This document shows, one piece after another, positions 35,539 to 45,340 of a stretch of 64,000 nucleotides of DNA. The notes under the pieces were generated by a model. It saw only the letters and a list, made by a program, of their open reading frames with translations, did no database searches and was not told the origin of the DNA. A program made the position numbers and the translations under genes. Numbering within the stretch: the first letter of the stretch is position 1; each line of letters starts with the position of its first letter. Origin of the DNA: Bombella mellum (GTDB lineage: Bacteria > Pseudomonadota > Alphaproteobacteria > Acetobacterales > Acetobacteraceae); NCBI RefSeq assembly GCF_014048465.1, contig NZ_PDLY01000003.1, positions 186,001-250,000 of the forward strand. Direction: 5' to 3'.

Positions 35539-37128
35539 ATGACTGATACACGCTTTTCTCCCCGTCGTGCCCTTCTGTCCGTTTCCGACAAGACAGGGCT
35601 GGTTGATCTGGCCCGTGCCCTTGTGGCCCGGAATGTTGAAATCCTCTCCACGGGTGGATCGGCCCGCACGCTGCGTGAGGCTGGCCTGCCCGTGAAGGAA
35701 GTGTCCGAGCATACGGGCTTCCCCGAGATTCTGGATGGCCGGGTCAAGACGCTGGTACCGTGGATTCATGGTGGCATCCTCGGGCGGCGGGACAGGGAAG
35801 AGCACAGGGCGCAGATGCAGGAGCATGGCATTGCGCCGATCGATCTGGTCTGCGTCAATCTGTATCCTTTTGCAGCCACGGTGGCCTCCGGTGCGGATGC
35901 AGAGCAGTGCGTGGAGAATATCGACATTGGCGGTCCGGCCATGGTGCGGGCTGCCGCCAAGAATTTTGCCTCCGTGGCCATCCTGACAAGCCCGGCCCAG
36001 TATGCGGGCTTTCTGGCGGCTCTGGAGCAGGGCGGCACGACGCTGGCAGAACGCCGGGATTGGGCCGCTGCGGCCTACACTCATACGGCAGCCTATGATG
36101 GCATGATCTCCGCCTGGTTCACCCGTCAGGGTGATGAAGAAGGCAAGGTCGCCCTGCCGCCGGTCCTGACACTCTCCGGCCAGCGTGACGAGCTGCTGCG
36201 CTATGGCGAGAATCCTCATCAGGCAGCGGCCTTCTATCGGGATGGCAGTGCCCGGCCCGGTCTGGCCACGGCAAGGCAGATTCAGGGCAAGGCTCTGAGC
36301 TATAACAACCTGAATGACACGGATGCTGCTTTCGAGGCCGTGGCCGAGTTTGACGAGCCGACGGTGGTGATCGTCAAACATGCTAATCCGTGTGGTGTGG
36401 CTTCTGCCGCCACGCTGGTCGAGGCATGGAAGGCTGCACTGCGCTGTGATCCGGTTTCAGCCTTTGGTGGAATCGTGGCCATGAACCGCACGCTGGATGA
36501 AGCCACGGCGGAGCAGATCAGTGCGATCTTCACCGAGGTGATCGTGGCCCCTGATGCAGACGAGGGGGCGAAGGCCATTCTGGCGAAGAAGAAGAACCTG
36601 CGTCTGCTGCTGACCGGTGGCGTGCCGGATGCCCAGGCTCCGGGCCTGTCCTTCCGGTCCGTTTCCGGCGGGTTCCTTGCCCAGAGCCGGGATAACGGGC
36701 ATGTCACGGAGGACATGCTGAAGGTCGTGACCAGACGCAGGCCGACAGAGCAGGAAATGGCCGATCTTCTCTTCTCCTTCCGTGTTGCCAAACATGTGAA
36801 ATCCAACGCCGTGATCTATGTGAAGAATCAGGCTACGGTGGGCATCGGTGCCGGGCAGATGTCCCGTGTGGACAGTGCCCGGATCGCCGCCCGCAAGAGT
36901 GAGGATGCCGCCCATGCAGCCGGGGAGTCCGAGGCTCTGACAGAAGGGTCCGTTGCCGCTTCCGATGCGTTCTTCCCCTTTGCGGACGGGCTGGAGAGCG
37001 TGGTCGCCGCAGGGGCCACGGCTGTCATCCAGCCCGGTGGGTCCATCCGGGATCAGGAAGTGATTGACGCAGCCGATGCTGCCGGGATTGCCATGGTCTT
37101 CACGGGGATGCGCCACTTCAGACATTGA
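35539..37128 (+). CDS. purH: Bifunctional AICAR transformylase/IMP cyclohydrolase PurH
   Basis: Carries out the last two steps of IMP synthesis. 529 residues. The N-terminal IMP cyclohydrolase domain (about 1-200) starts with [18 protein letters not shown] and contains HGGILGRRD and INLYP-like [10 protein letters not shown]; the C-terminal AICAR transformylase contains the catalytic [10 protein letters not shown] and the end motif [20 protein letters not shown]. Full length, with no defects seen. A short exported protein and NAD kinase follow closely on the same strand. Confidence 0.97.
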   Translation: MTDTRFSPRRALLSVSDKTGLVDLARALVARNVEILSTGGSARTLREAGLPVKEVSEHTGFPEILDGRVKTLVPWIHGGILGRRDREEHRAQMQEHGIAPIDLVCVNLYPFAATVASGADAEQCVENIDIGGPAMVRAAAKNFASVAILTSPAQYAGFLAALEQGGTTLAERRDWAAAAYTHTAAYDGMISAWFTRQGDEEGKVALPPVLTLSGQRDELLRYGENPHQAAAFYRDGSARPGLATARQIQGKALSYNNLNDTDAAFEAVAEFDEPTVVIVKHANPCGVASAATLVEAWKAALRCDPVSAFGGIVAMNRTLDEATAEQISAIFTEVIVAPDADEGAKAILAKKKNLRLLLTGGVPDAQAPGLSFRSVSGGFLAQSRDNGHVTEDMLKVVTRRRPTEQEMADLLFSFRVAKHVKSNAVIYVKNQATVGIGAGQMSRVDSARIAARKSEDAAHAAGESEALTEGSVAASDAFFPFADGLESVVAAGATAVIQPGGSIRDQEVIDAADAAGIAMVFTGMRHFRH

Positions 37129-37134
37129 GGTTCC

Positions 37135-37524
37135 ATGATGATCACCCGATTTTCTGCTCTTTTCGTCCTGATGGGGAGCCTGCTGGGCGGGTTTCCTGCG
37201 GTGGCCCGGGCGGCCGACTGCCAGTATGACGTGAAGCCCGTTCCGGTCTTCACGGGTACGGTCAGCCGCATCACGGGGGATGGAGTCCTGTTCGCTGACG
37301 GGCGGGATGTCGTCATGCCGGAATCCCTGCTGCCGTTCGTGCGTCTGGCCAACGAGGTGAAGGTGCACGGGCTGGTCAGCCTCGACGGGCGGAAAATCTG
37401 GGTGCTGGCCCTGTATGACAGGGACAGGCTGGTCTGTCCTTCCGCACTGGATGTCCGCAAGGGGGCCTATCCCGGGTCGCCAGCCTATGATGTGATCGAG
37501 CATCAGGGCGGCGGGTCTCCCTGA
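37135..37524 (+). CDS. Small exported protein of unknown function
   Basis: 129 residues; family not recognised. A signal peptide of about 26 residues (LFVLMGSLLGGFPAVARAA) is followed by a beta-rich domain of about 80 residues bounded by two Cys (DCQYDV near residue 29 and RLVCPSA near 101). The pattern of short strands (FTGTVSRITGDGVLFADG, VKVHGLVSLDGRKIWVLAL) suggests an OB-like or nuclease-inhibitor-like barrel. It lies 6 bases after purH and 8 before the NAD kinase, so it is probably co-transcribed with both. Confidence 0.78.
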   Translation: MMITRFSALFVLMGSLLGGFPAVARAADCQYDVKPVPVFTGTVSRITGDGVLFADGRDVVMPESLLPFVRLANEVKVHGLVSLDGRKIWVLALYDRDRLVCPSALDVRKGAYPGSPAYDVIEHQGGGSP

Positions 37525-37532
37525 GACGCTTT

Positions 37533-38291
37533 ATGAACATAGCCTTCGTGGCCGCCTCGACCGAGGCCGCACAGGAAGCCCTGAAACGGTTCGTCAGACG
37601 CTATGGCAATGTCCCGCTGGATCAGGCCGAGGTGCTGGTGTGTCTGGGTGGTGATGGCTTCATGCTGGAGACACTGCTGCACATTCCCGGCCGCAACATT
37701 CCCGTTTTCGGCATGAATTACGGCACGGTCGGTTTCCTCATGAACAGCCCGGAGGAGGATCATCTTCCCCAGAGGCTGGCCTATGCCCAGCATACTGAGA
37801 TCGCTCCCCTGCACATGTGGGCGAAGACGACCTCCGGTGAGGTGCATGAGGGCATCGGCTTCAATGACGTTTTCCTGTATCGGGAGACCCGGCAGACGGT
37901 TCATATCGGCATCGAGGTTGATGGCCGGACCCGCATGTCACGTCTGACCTGTGACGGCATCATTCTGGCGACGCCGGCGGGGTCCACGGCCTATAACCGG
38001 TCGGCTCACGGGCCGATCATTCCTCTTGGGGCGGACCTTCTTTCCCTTACGCCCATCTCGCCTTTCCAGCCCCGGTACTGGCGGGGGGCGTTGCTGCCGG
38101 CCGACGTGACGGTGCGTTTCACCCTGTCGGATACGGCAAAGCGGCCTGCCTCTGCCGTGGCCGGGCCGGAGGAAATCCGGGATGTGGAAGAGGTGGTCGT
38201 GAGGCTGGATCATGACAGGAAGGTGACCCTTCTGTTTGACCCTGACCACAGCCTGTCCGAGCGGATCATAGCGGAACAGTTTGCGGAATGA
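37533..38291 (+). CDS. nadK: NAD kinase
   Basis: Phosphorylates NAD to NADP; cytoplasmic. 252 residues, on the short side but normal for alphaproteobacterial PpnK. The GGDG motif is in VCLGGDGFMLETL at about 33-45, NE/D motif equivalents include GFNDVFLYRE, and the substrate loop is ATPAGSTAYNRSAHGPI. An NADPH role suits the redox metabolism of this group, but that is inference. It follows the small exported protein closely. Confidence 0.95.
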   Translation: MNIAFVAASTEAAQEALKRFVRRYGNVPLDQAEVLVCLGGDGFMLETLLHIPGRNIPVFGMNYGTVGFLMNSPEEDHLPQRLAYAQHTEIAPLHMWAKTTSGEVHEGIGFNDVFLYRETRQTVHIGIEVDGRTRMSRLTCDGIILATPAGSTAYNRSAHGPIIPLGADLLSLTPISPFQPRYWRGALLPADVTVRFTLSDTAKRPASAVAGPEEIRDVEEVVVRLDHDRKVTLLFDPDHSLSERIIAEQFAE

Positions 38292-38393
38292 TCAGGGATT
38301 TTTAGGTTGTCCGGGCCTATCCTGCGGGGAGGTGGTTCTGTCTGCCCTGATCTCCCTGGAGCATGACGGGGCCTGCATATGTGGAGACGAGAG

Positions 38394-38870
38394 ATGCGTG
38401 GAACAATTCTGACTTATGACGTGAAGGCCGGTGAGGGTCTGATTAGCGGAGATGATGGCAGGCGTTACTCATTCAAGGGAGCCAGTTTCGGCTCTGACAG
38501 CAATTTTCTGCGGAATGGGACGCTTGTCGACTTTGAAGCCCGGGATGATGAAGCCCTCTCCATTTTCATGGTACCGGGTGGGGCCGGGAGCGGTCTGGGG
38601 GCCGTCTTCAACGAGATTGGCGGGAAGTCCAAGGTCATTGCGGGACTTCTGGCCCTCTTCTTTGGTGGGCTGGGCATCCACAAGTTTTATCTGGGTTATA
38701 ACCGGGCCGGAATCATCATGCTGCTGGTGACGGGTTTCGGTCTGCTGCTGCTGGGGATTCCAAGCCTCATCATCGGGGCTGTCGCTTTCATCGAGGGAAT
38801 CCTCTATCTGACGAAATCTGATCAGGCTTTCTATCATACATATGTGGAGAACCGCCGGGAGTGGTTCTGA
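38394..38870 (+). CDS. TM2-domain membrane protein with N-terminal cold-shock-like segment
   Basis: 158 residues from the ATG at 38394 (GGAGACGAGAG upstream). Residues 1-60 read like a small OB/cold-shock-type domain (RGTILTYDVKAGEGLISGDD, RRYSFKGASF). Then a TM2 domain follows: KSKVIAGLLALFFGGLGIHK with FYLGY, then a second hydrophobic segment (IIMLLVTGFGLLLLGIP) and a third (LIIGAVAFIEGILYL). The function of TM2 proteins is not known. The combination of nucleic-acid-type fold and membrane domain is seen in other proteobacteria, but its role is unclear. Confidence 0.85.
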   Translation: MRGTILTYDVKAGEGLISGDDGRRYSFKGASFGSDSNFLRNGTLVDFEARDDEALSIFMVPGGAGSGLGAVFNEIGGKSKVIAGLLALFFGGLGIHKFYLGYNRAGIIMLLVTGFGLLLLGIPSLIIGAVAFIEGILYLTKSDQAFYHTYVENRREWF

Positions 38871-38896
38871 CGGTTCCAGCCTGCATGTGACAGGGG

Positions 38897-38933
38897 CAGC
38901 CAGAAGATGTTGCGAGTCGGTATCTTCTGGCTG
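38897..38933. terminator. Hairpin between convergent genes
   Basis: A perfect 12-base stem (CAGCCAGAAGAT with its complement) and a 13-base loop, extendable by ACAGG/CCTGT. It separates the TM2 gene from the convergent dehydrogenase gene. There is no T run, so termination is inferred. Confidence 0.6.
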
Positions 38934-38948
38934 TCCTGTACTGGGCTG

Positions 38949-39896
38949 TCAGCAGACCGGAGTGAGCAGGGGTTTGCCACTGAAGAAGGCAAGCAGGTTG
39001 TCGATGATGTTCTGCCCCATGGCCAGCCGTGTCTCCACGGTGGCGGAAGCCTGATGAGGCTGTAGCACGACATTTTCCAGCGAGAGGAAGGCCGGATTGA
39101 TCTTTGGCTCGTTTTGGAACACGTCCAGTCCGGCCCCGGCGATGGTCCTGTTCTTCAGGGCTGCCAGCAGGGCGTCTTCGTCAATGACGCTGCCACGGGC
39201 CGTATTGATGAGAACGCCATCCTTTCCGAGAGCTTCCAGAATGTCGGCATTGATGATGTGTTTCGTTTCCGGGGTAGCTGGCAGCGTGATGACGAGGACA
39301 TCCGCCCAGCTGGCCAGTTTCCCGAGATCAGGCTCGAAGGTCAGGGGGCTGCCGGTGCGGGGGTGCGGGTTGAAATAGGCCACCTCCATGTTGCTGGCTT
39401 CTGCCCGCCGTGCCACGGCCTGTCCGATGCGCCCGAATCCGGCGATCCCCAGTCTGCGGCCATTGAGGGAATGGGCCAGGGGCGGGAGCTTTCCATCAGC
39501 CCACTGGCCATCCAGAAGAAACTGTTCGTTGCTTTTCAGGTTACGTTTCAGGGCCAGCAGGAGAAGCATGGTCATGTCGGCCACATCATTGGTGGAAATG
39601 TCCGTCGTGACGGTGACGTGGATGTTGCGCCGCTTGGCTTCGGCAACGTCGATCCTGTCCAGCCCGACACCATTGACGGCGATGATCTTCAGGTCCGGCA
39701 GGGCCGCCATGACCTCAGGAGCCACACCGTAGGAGCCGCCCGTGGCAATGGCCTGGATGCCCGAGGCGATCTTTGCCAGCTCATCCATGCTGGTGAAGGG
39801 ATGGATGGTGAAATGCTCCGACAGGGTTTTCAGGGTTGGTTCGGGGAGCGGCTCCAGCAGAAGGAGAGGCCGTTTTGTCTGAGATGTTTCGGTCAT
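38949..39896 (-). CDS. D-2-hydroxyacid dehydrogenase (GhrB/glyoxylate reductase-like)
   Basis: NAD(P)H-dependent reductase of 2-keto acids such as glyoxylate or hydroxypyruvate; cytoplasmic. 315 residues. The Rossmann motif GFGRIG lies at 153-158, and the catalytic trio is R234 (NTARGSVID), E263 (QNEPKIN) and H281 (LQPHQASAT). The residues after the Rossmann beta-2 strand (NPHPRTG, with Arg) favour NADPH. The exact substrate is not readable from sequence. It lies upstream of no obvious partner; the phosphatase gene ends 33 bases before it. Confidence 0.9.
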   Translation of the reverse strand: MTETSQTKRPLLLLEPLPEPTLKTLSEHFTIHPFTSMDELAKIASGIQAIATGGSYGVAPEVMAALPDLKIIAVNGVGLDRIDVAEAKRRNIHVTVTTDISTNDVADMTMLLLLALKRNLKSNEQFLLDGQWADGKLPPLAHSLNGRRLGIAGFGRIGQAVARRAEASNMEVAYFNPHPRTGSPLTFEPDLGKLASWADVLVITLPATPETKHIINADILEALGKDGVLINTARGSVIDEDALLAALKNRTIAGAGLDVFQNEPKINPAFLSLENVVLQPHQASATVETRLAMGQNIIDNLLAFFSGKPLLTPVC

Positions 39897-39929
39897 GAGT
39901 GATGTCTCCCGTTGAAAGGCAGGGGAAGC

Positions 39930-40439
39930 CTATTCCGTAATGGTTGAACCGTCCAGATAACGGGCTGCCAGGGCCTTGCAGCCCCTCTCGACATCCCGCC
40001 ATGTGGTTTCAAAACCATCTTCTGGACCATAATAGGGGTCGATCACATCCCGCCCCTTCTGTCCTGCAACATGGTCCAGAAGGAGGGTGACGTGGGCCTT
40101 GCTGCCAGCGGGCTGGAGTGTCTTCAGGGCCGCCAGATGGGAGCGATCCAGGGCGATGATATGGTCGAAGCGTTCAAAATCATCCTGCCGGACCTGACGT
40201 GCCCTCAGCACGTCGGCATTCAGACCGTGCCGACGGGCCGTGGCACGGGCACGGGGGTCCGGACGGTCCCCCTCATGCCAGTTGCCGGTCCCTGCGGAAT
40301 CAATCTCGACCATAAGGCCCCGTGTTTCTGCCTCCCGGCGCATTGCCAGCTCGGCCAGTGGCGATCGGCAGATGTTGCCCGTACAGACGAAGAGGAAAGA
40401 GGGAGTGTGCGGTGTGTCTGTCATGGATGTGTCAGCCAT
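39930..40439 (-). CDS. Low-molecular-weight protein-tyrosine phosphatase
   Basis: Cysteine-dependent phosphatase. 169 residues. The P-loop FVCTGNICRSPLAE has catalytic C19 and R25; the general-acid Asp is in VIDPYYGPEDGF. All catalytic residues are present. No Wzc-type kinase or exopolysaccharide operon is nearby, so a housekeeping role is as likely as control of capsule. The start overlaps the end of the AEC transporter gene by 19 bases, so the two are coupled. Confidence 0.93.
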   Translation of the reverse strand: MADTSMTDTPHTPSFLFVCTGNICRSPLAELAMRREAETRGLMVEIDSAGTGNWHEGDRPDPRARATARRHGLNADVLRARQVRQDDFERFDHIIALDRSHLAALKTLQPAGSKAHVTLLLDHVAGQKGRDVIDPYYGPEDGFETTWRDVERGCKALAARYLDGSTITE

Positions 40440-41401
40440 ATGAAGAATGCCAGGGTAAATATGGAACTGATCGTGCCGAAAAAAAGGACCGAGGCGATTT
40501 CACGCTCCATCATGTGATAGCGCATGGCGAGGATGACATTCATGGCGGCACTGGGCATGGCCATGGCGAGGATGCCTTCCTGCAGGGTGAGGGAGGGAAG
40601 CCGCCAGATGAAGGCCAGAGTACAGACGCCAAGGGGTATGAGGATGTTGCGCCCGAGGACCATCAGCCCGACAGGGAGGCTGAACCTGACCTGCCTGGCG
40701 CAGAGCACCACGCCAGAGGCGAAAAGGGCCGTTCCACCGGTGGCGTGCCCCAGCAGCTGAAGTGAGCTTCTGAGCGACACTGGGAGCTGGAGACCGGCAA
40801 GAACCATCAGGAAAGCCAGCATGGGTGCCCAGACGACAGGTTCCTTGCAGGAATGGAGCAGATGCCCGCCCAGTTCCCGCAGGGTTGTCTGCCATGTCGG
40901 AGCCATCTGGCTGTCCTGACGTTGCTGACGCTGCTGGTCGTGATTCATCAGGATCAGGGTCAGAGGAATCTGGCACAGATTCATGACGAGTGAAGCGACC
41001 GAAATTGGCACGGCACTGGTAGGGCCGAAGAGCTGGCTAAGCACCGGGATGCCGATGAAGGGCACGGAAGGACCGGTTACGGTCATGGCGATCAGGGCGG
41101 CCTCTCCCTGTTTACGTTTCAGGACCAAGCGCAGGGTGATGAACAGGAGGACATGGACGCCAAGCATGGCGATAAGAATCAGCGCAGCCAGCGGACCTGC
41201 CGTGAGCACACGCTCCCGTGGCGTGCTGAGGATGGAAGAGAGAAGGGCCAGCGGCAGGGCGTAAAGCATGACAAGCCGGATGAGAACCCCGGCCTGATGG
41301 GAATCAAAGTCCCGTCGCCATGCCGCCAGATATCCCAGCCCAAGCGTGACCAGTATGGGCAGGATGGCTTCTATGATTGTCAGGAAAAGGGCTGTCGTCA
41401 T
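40421..41401 (-). CDS. AEC-family (auxin efflux carrier-like) transporter
   Basis: Inner-membrane transporter; in bacteria the family moves malonate, malate or related organic acids. 326 residues with about ten hydrophobic segments. Typical features are ILPILVTLGLGYLAAWR at the start, ALPLALLSSI in the first half, a polar central loop (about 160-195, Gln-rich) and FASGVVLCARQ and MPSAAMNVILAMRYH in the second half. Substrate not determined. First gene of a pair with the phosphatase. Confidence 0.87.
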   Translation of the reverse strand: MTTALFLTIIEAILPILVTLGLGYLAAWRRDFDSHQAGVLIRLVMLYALPLALLSSILSTPRERVLTAGPLAALILIAMLGVHVLLFITLRLVLKRKQGEAALIAMTVTGPSVPFIGIPVLSQLFGPTSAVPISVASLVMNLCQIPLTLILMNHDQQRQQRQDSQMAPTWQTTLRELGGHLLHSCKEPVVWAPMLAFLMVLAGLQLPVSLRSSLQLLGHATGGTALFASGVVLCARQVRFSLPVGLMVLGRNILIPLGVCTLAFIWRLPSLTLQEGILAMAMPSAAMNVILAMRYHMMEREIASVLFFGTISSIFTLAFFIWLTHP

Positions 41402-41455
41402 GGGCTGCCATCAGTCCTGCATGGGAGGGTGGTGGAACAGCCTATGACGTTTCAG

Positions 41456-41490
41456 CATCCAGGGGAACAGGCCTGTCGCTCCCCTGGATG
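41456..41490 (-). terminator. Hairpin downstream of the Hint gene
   Basis: A 10-base perfect stem (CATCCAGGGG/CCCCTGGATG) with a 15-base loop, 15 bases beyond the Hint gene stop on the minus strand. The T run is poor. Confidence 0.6.
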
Positions 41491-41504
41491 TATGTGGCGT
41501 ATGC

Positions 41505-44500
41505 TTACTTCCTGTAAGGACCGCCAGCCTGTACCTCGATGCTCAGCATGTGCTGACCTGTGCTGGAGGACGGGGCATCATGCAGGAGCAGCTCTGCCTC
41601 GCCTTTGGTCCAGCGGTGAGGACCGGCCTCGATGACGTCCCAGCCTTCCAGAAGTTTTTCCGTCAGGTGGCGGGTGATGATGTGCTCCTGTCCACCAGCC
41701 CAGACGGAAACCTGTCCGACCAGCATGCCGAGTTCACGACGGTCATCCAGATGCGGACCGACGGCCTCGGAGGGACGGAAGGTCCGGGAGCCGAGAACGA
41801 CCCTGCGGGCATGGGCCGGCAGGGCGAAGAGGTAACGGCCTGCCTCATGACGCTGCGGACGCAGGGTCCGGCCATCATCCAGCCGGATGTAGGGGGCTGG
41901 GTCTGTCGTCATGTCATCGGCTAGCGTCTCGGAGGATGTTTCGGCCTTTGTCAGGCCCAGCTCCTTCGCACGGTCGGCAAAGCTGGTGTGCAGCGGCTTC
42001 ACGAAGTCCTGGGAGACATCAAGCGGTGCCGCAGCATGTTCGTTCCAGTTGAGCTGCTGACGTTCCACCAGACGCATGGCCCCGTCGGTCGAGGAATCAG
42101 GCTGGTAGATGTCCTGCTCATCCGTATCCAGCCAGCTTTCCGTCAGCACGTCATTGGCCCAGATGATGGAGTGAGGCTCCGTCTTCACATGGTAGTAGTC
42201 ATATTCCACCTGACTGTGGTCATACCGGATGGAAGTCCCGTTCACGAGCATACGGACAGGAACAAACTTCCCTTCAAAGTAGAAGCAGTGTTCCGGCGTG
42301 ACGGACAGGTCCTTGTTGGGCAGGCCCTTGCCGAAGGCATCCTTGGCAATGATGACGGACCAGCCAGCCATGTCCTCAGGCTTCGAGCTGTCAACACGGG
42401 CACGACGCTGGATGACGCCGGTGATTTCCCGTGTCTCCTCCCTGCCGTCCACATGGATGCAGACCTGCTCACCCTTGCGCAGACGCTCCACGGCCTTCTC
42501 ACCCTTGGGCGTGCGGATCATGCTGCCAGCAAGGAAGCACTTCTGATAGATCAGGAAGCTGTTGCCCTGTCCGTCATCGCTGAGGACAAAGCCGGTCGGA
42601 TCGTAAGAGCCGGCGAGGCTCATGGACCACGTCTGGCCCTTTTCCGTGACGGTCAGGGTGTTGCCGCTGATGGTGACAGACTTGTTCTGGTCATCATAGG
42701 ACATGCCGTTGAGCTTGATGCGGGCATTGTAGCCCATGGACGTGTTGACCAGCGTGGCACCGGATTCAACGGTCAGGAGGCCGCCAAGATTCTCCCTGTT
42801 CACGCTGCCCGTTGCCCCGGCGATGGTCGCATTGGATACGACACCGCCGGACTGGATGACGGAGGCAGGGGTTGTGGCACGTGTCGTGCCGCTGTCATAG
42901 GTGATGACGCTCTGGATGGCCGTTCCGCCAGAGGAAACGATCAGCTCACTGTTGTTGGAGACCGTTGCGCCGCTGACCCAGCCGCCATTGCCGATTTCGA
43001 TATTCTGGACGGTTGCACCGGGCATCAGCACGCCGGACGCGCCGCTCAGGATGGTCAGTTTGCTGATGAACACGCCGGAAGCAACGGTGGCCTTGGCGGA
43101 AGACAGGAACATGCTGTCGAGTTTGGCTCCGGCACTGATGACGCCCGTTGCCCCGGAGACGGCGGACAGGACCTGCACGCCAGCCCCGCCTGCCGGGATC
43201 TGAAGGGTTGCCCCGCTGAGCATGACGTTCGGCACCGTGGCACCACTGGAGATGGTGATGGAGGCCCCGGAGGCAGCCGTCAGGGAGCTGACGAGACTCT
43301 TGGACCCGATGACGCTCGTGCCGCCGCTCTGGGCATTGAGGGCACTGACAAAGCCGCCGCTGGAGATGACCTGGGTGCCGCCCAGGGCATTGAGCGTGAG
43401 GATGGACGCCCCACTGCCGATGGTATCGACACCGCCGGTAGCGTTGAGGGTTCCGATCGTGCGGTTGATGATGGAAGCCGTGGCACTGCTGCCGATATCC
43501 AGCTCGGTAAGCAGGTTGCCGGAATCGATGGAGACGGAGGCAGGGATGGCCGACGTGCGGCCCCCGCTGACCACCGTGCCCCCGCTGGCCACCACCGTGG
43601 CACCACTGACGAACTGGCCACCGGAAAGGACGGACGCCGCACCGGCACTGACGGTCAGTATGTTGGCGAGAGTACCGCCGTTGGAAATGATGGCCGTACC
43701 AGCATTCTGGATGCTGATGCTGTTCACGACACCACCGCTGCCGATGGTGACCGTACCGCCCACACCGCTGGAACCGGCCATCATGGTGCTGATGGAGGCC
43801 CCTGCTGCCACGACGTTGGCGGTCGTGCCGGCAGCAAACATGCCGCTCGTGACCGAGGCACCGGACATGGCGATGGCCGTACCGGCACTGGCCAGCACAT
43901 AGTCGACCGTGCCGCCGTTATTGATGGTGAAGCGCGAGTTGGGGGAGTTGATGGTGGCACCACCGGTGACGATACCACCGGAGACGCCCCCGGCTCCACC
44001 GTTCATGACGAGATGGTTGACCGTACCCCCGTTGTTGATCTGGATGCTGCCACCGCTGCTGGCGACAAACTCGGACCCTATGGCCCCGGAGGAAAGCTCG
44101 GCATAGCCTTGGCTGGAGGCGGTCAGGCCGGAGACCAGACTGCTTGAGGTGATGAAGGCTGAGCCACCGCTGGTGATGGTGGCATTGCTCACGGTACCGC
44201 CAGAAGTGACGAACTCTGTTCCGCCCTTGACGGTCGGGGAGATGCTGGTGCCCCCGCTGATGATGTCAATACCACCGGAGCTGATGATGGAGCGGAGTGC
44301 CGAGCCGTCTGATCCGACAAGTTCCGTACCGCCATTGAGGATCACGCTGTCGGCAGTCGTGCCCTGACCGTATGAACCGAACTCGGCCTTGTATCCGGCA
44401 TGAAGCCAGCTGACATAGGTACCGCCGATGACATGGAGCAGACCGCCGCTGGCGACCGTGGGAGACTGTGAAGACCCCCCGGAGTTGTACAGTGTCCCGC

Positions 44501-45260
44501 CCAGGATGGTGGCGTTGGAGGAAAGACCGTTGCTGACAACGATCTGGACCGAGGAGCCACCCACGAAGAGCTGGTTGATCGACGTGCCGTTGGAGAAGAC
44601 GGCCTGGCTGCCGAAGATGGTACCGCCCGTACCGACACCACCGTTTCCGACACCATAGAGGCTGCCGGGGTTGAACGTTCCCCCCGACATGAGGCCCCCG
44701 ACCCCGTTGACCTGGAAGCCCTTGATGATGAAGTCGTTTCCGCCGCCGCCCACGAGGGCATAGCCGGCTGAACCGACGACGGGGTTGAGCACGGTACCGA
44801 AGCCGTTCAGGTTCGGGTTGTCGGCACTGACGGCCCCGGCGAAGATGGCCCCGGAGGACCCGACGACGCCGCCGGAAATGACACCGCTGCCCACGGCCTC
44901 GATGGAGGCGTTGTAAAGGGCCGTGGCCCCATACATGCGGCCCCCGTTACCAATGATGGCCAGGGAGCCGCCGTCCACGGCGATGGCGTTGGAGATGACA
45001 TGGTTGTATGCGTAGGCCAGCGAGTAGGCCGTGCTGGTCCCGGTGGCTCCGCTGTTGGCCCCGGTGGAGATGATGTACGTGAAGGGCGAGGCACCACTGA
45101 CGTAGAAGTTCTTGATGTCGATCGAGGTACCCTGACTGTCCGTACTACCCGAAAGGATCTGCGTCCATCTTGCGGGGGCCTGACTGACACCAAGGGAAGT
45201 CAACTTGTCGTATTTGCTGTCGTAGCTGTAGCTTGTATTGCCGAATGTAATGGTGGGCAT
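41505..45260 (-). CDS. Large repetitive surface protein with Hint domain
   Basis: 1251 residues. Residues about 110-880 are tandem beta-helix repeats rich in Gly, Ser, Ala and Thr, of the AIDA / autotransporter strand-loop-strand type (repeating units like SGGTVSNATITSGGSA). A Hint domain (hedgehog/intein type, Hint_2-like) begins at C908 in QKCFLAGSMIRTPKGEKAVE, with PEHCFYFEGKFVPVR about 115 residues later. About 190 residues follow the Hint core. There is no classical signal peptide and no C-terminal autotransporter barrel, so the export route is unknown. Hint cores can cleave before the catalytic Cys, which would free the repeat region. No type I secretion genes are adjacent. Surface role inferred from the repeats. 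Confidence 0.88.
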   Translation of the reverse strand: MPTITFGNTSYSYDSKYDKLTSLGVSQAPARWTQILSGSTDSQGTSIDIKNFYVSGASPFTYIISTGANSGATGTSTAYSLAYAYNHVISNAIAVDGGSLAIIGNGGRMYGATALYNASIEAVGSGVISGGVVGSSGAIFAGAVSADNPNLNGFGTVLNPVVGSAGYALVGGGGNDFIIKGFQVNGVGGLMSGGTFNPGSLYGVGNGGVGTGGTIFGSQAVFSNGTSINQLFVGGSSVQIVVSNGLSSNATILGGTLYNSGGSSQSPTVASGGLLHVIGGTYVSWLHAGYKAEFGSYGQGTTADSVILNGGTELVGSDGSALRSIISSGGIDIISGGTSISPTVKGGTEFVTSGGTVSNATITSGGSAFITSSSLVSGLTASSQGYAELSSGAIGSEFVASSGGSIQINNGGTVNHLVMNGGAGGVSGGIVTGGATINSPNSRFTINNGGTVDYVLASAGTAIAMSGASVTSGMFAAGTTANVVAAGASISTMMAGSSGVGGTVTIGSGGVVNSISIQNAGTAIISNGGTLANILTVSAGAASVLSGGQFVSGATVVASGGTVVSGGRTSAIPASVSIDSGNLLTELDIGSSATASIINRTIGTLNATGGVDTIGSGASILTLNALGGTQVISSGGFVSALNAQSGGTSVIGSKSLVSSLTAASGASITISSGATVPNVMLSGATLQIPAGGAGVQVLSAVSGATGVISAGAKLDSMFLSSAKATVASGVFISKLTILSGASGVLMPGATVQNIEIGNGGWVSGATVSNNSELIVSSGGTAIQSVITYDSGTTRATTPASVIQSGGVVSNATIAGATGSVNRENLGGLLTVESGATLVNTSMGYNARIKLNGMSYDDQNKSVTISGNTLTVTEKGQTWSMSLAGSYDPTGFVLSDDGQGNSFLIYQKCFLAGSMIRTPKGEKAVERLRKGEQVCIHVDGREETREITGVIQRRARVDSSKPEDMAGWSVIIAKDAFGKGLPNKDLSVTPEHCFYFEGKFVPVRMLVNGTSIRYDHSQVEYDYYHVKTEPHSIIWANDVLTESWLDTDEQDIYQPDSSTDGAMRLVERQQLNWNEHAAAPLDVSQDFVKPLHTSFADRAKELGLTKAETSSETLADDMTTDPAPYIRLDDGRTLRPQRHEAGRYLFALPAHARRVVLGSRTFRPSEAVGPHLDDRRELGMLVGQVSVWAGGQEHIITRHLTEKLLEGWDVIEAGPHRWTKGEAELLLHDAPSSSTGQHMLSIEVQAGGPYRK

Positions 45261-45340
45261 GTCAGAAAGGTCCCTCAGCTAGGGTGGGATAGGTAAGGTG
45301 AAGGAAGAATAAATGAACCCTTTATGGAAAGCTAGCAGAA

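Noticed and set aside
41988-44147. Plus-strand open frame of about 719 codons opposite the Hint protein gene
   Set aside because: It is the antisense of a Gly/Ser/Ala-rich repeat region, with extreme composition and no ribosome site.
42840-45200. Apparent short direct repeats that could be a CRISPR array
   Set aside because: They are codon-level repeats inside the Hint passenger, with variable length and no regular spacers.
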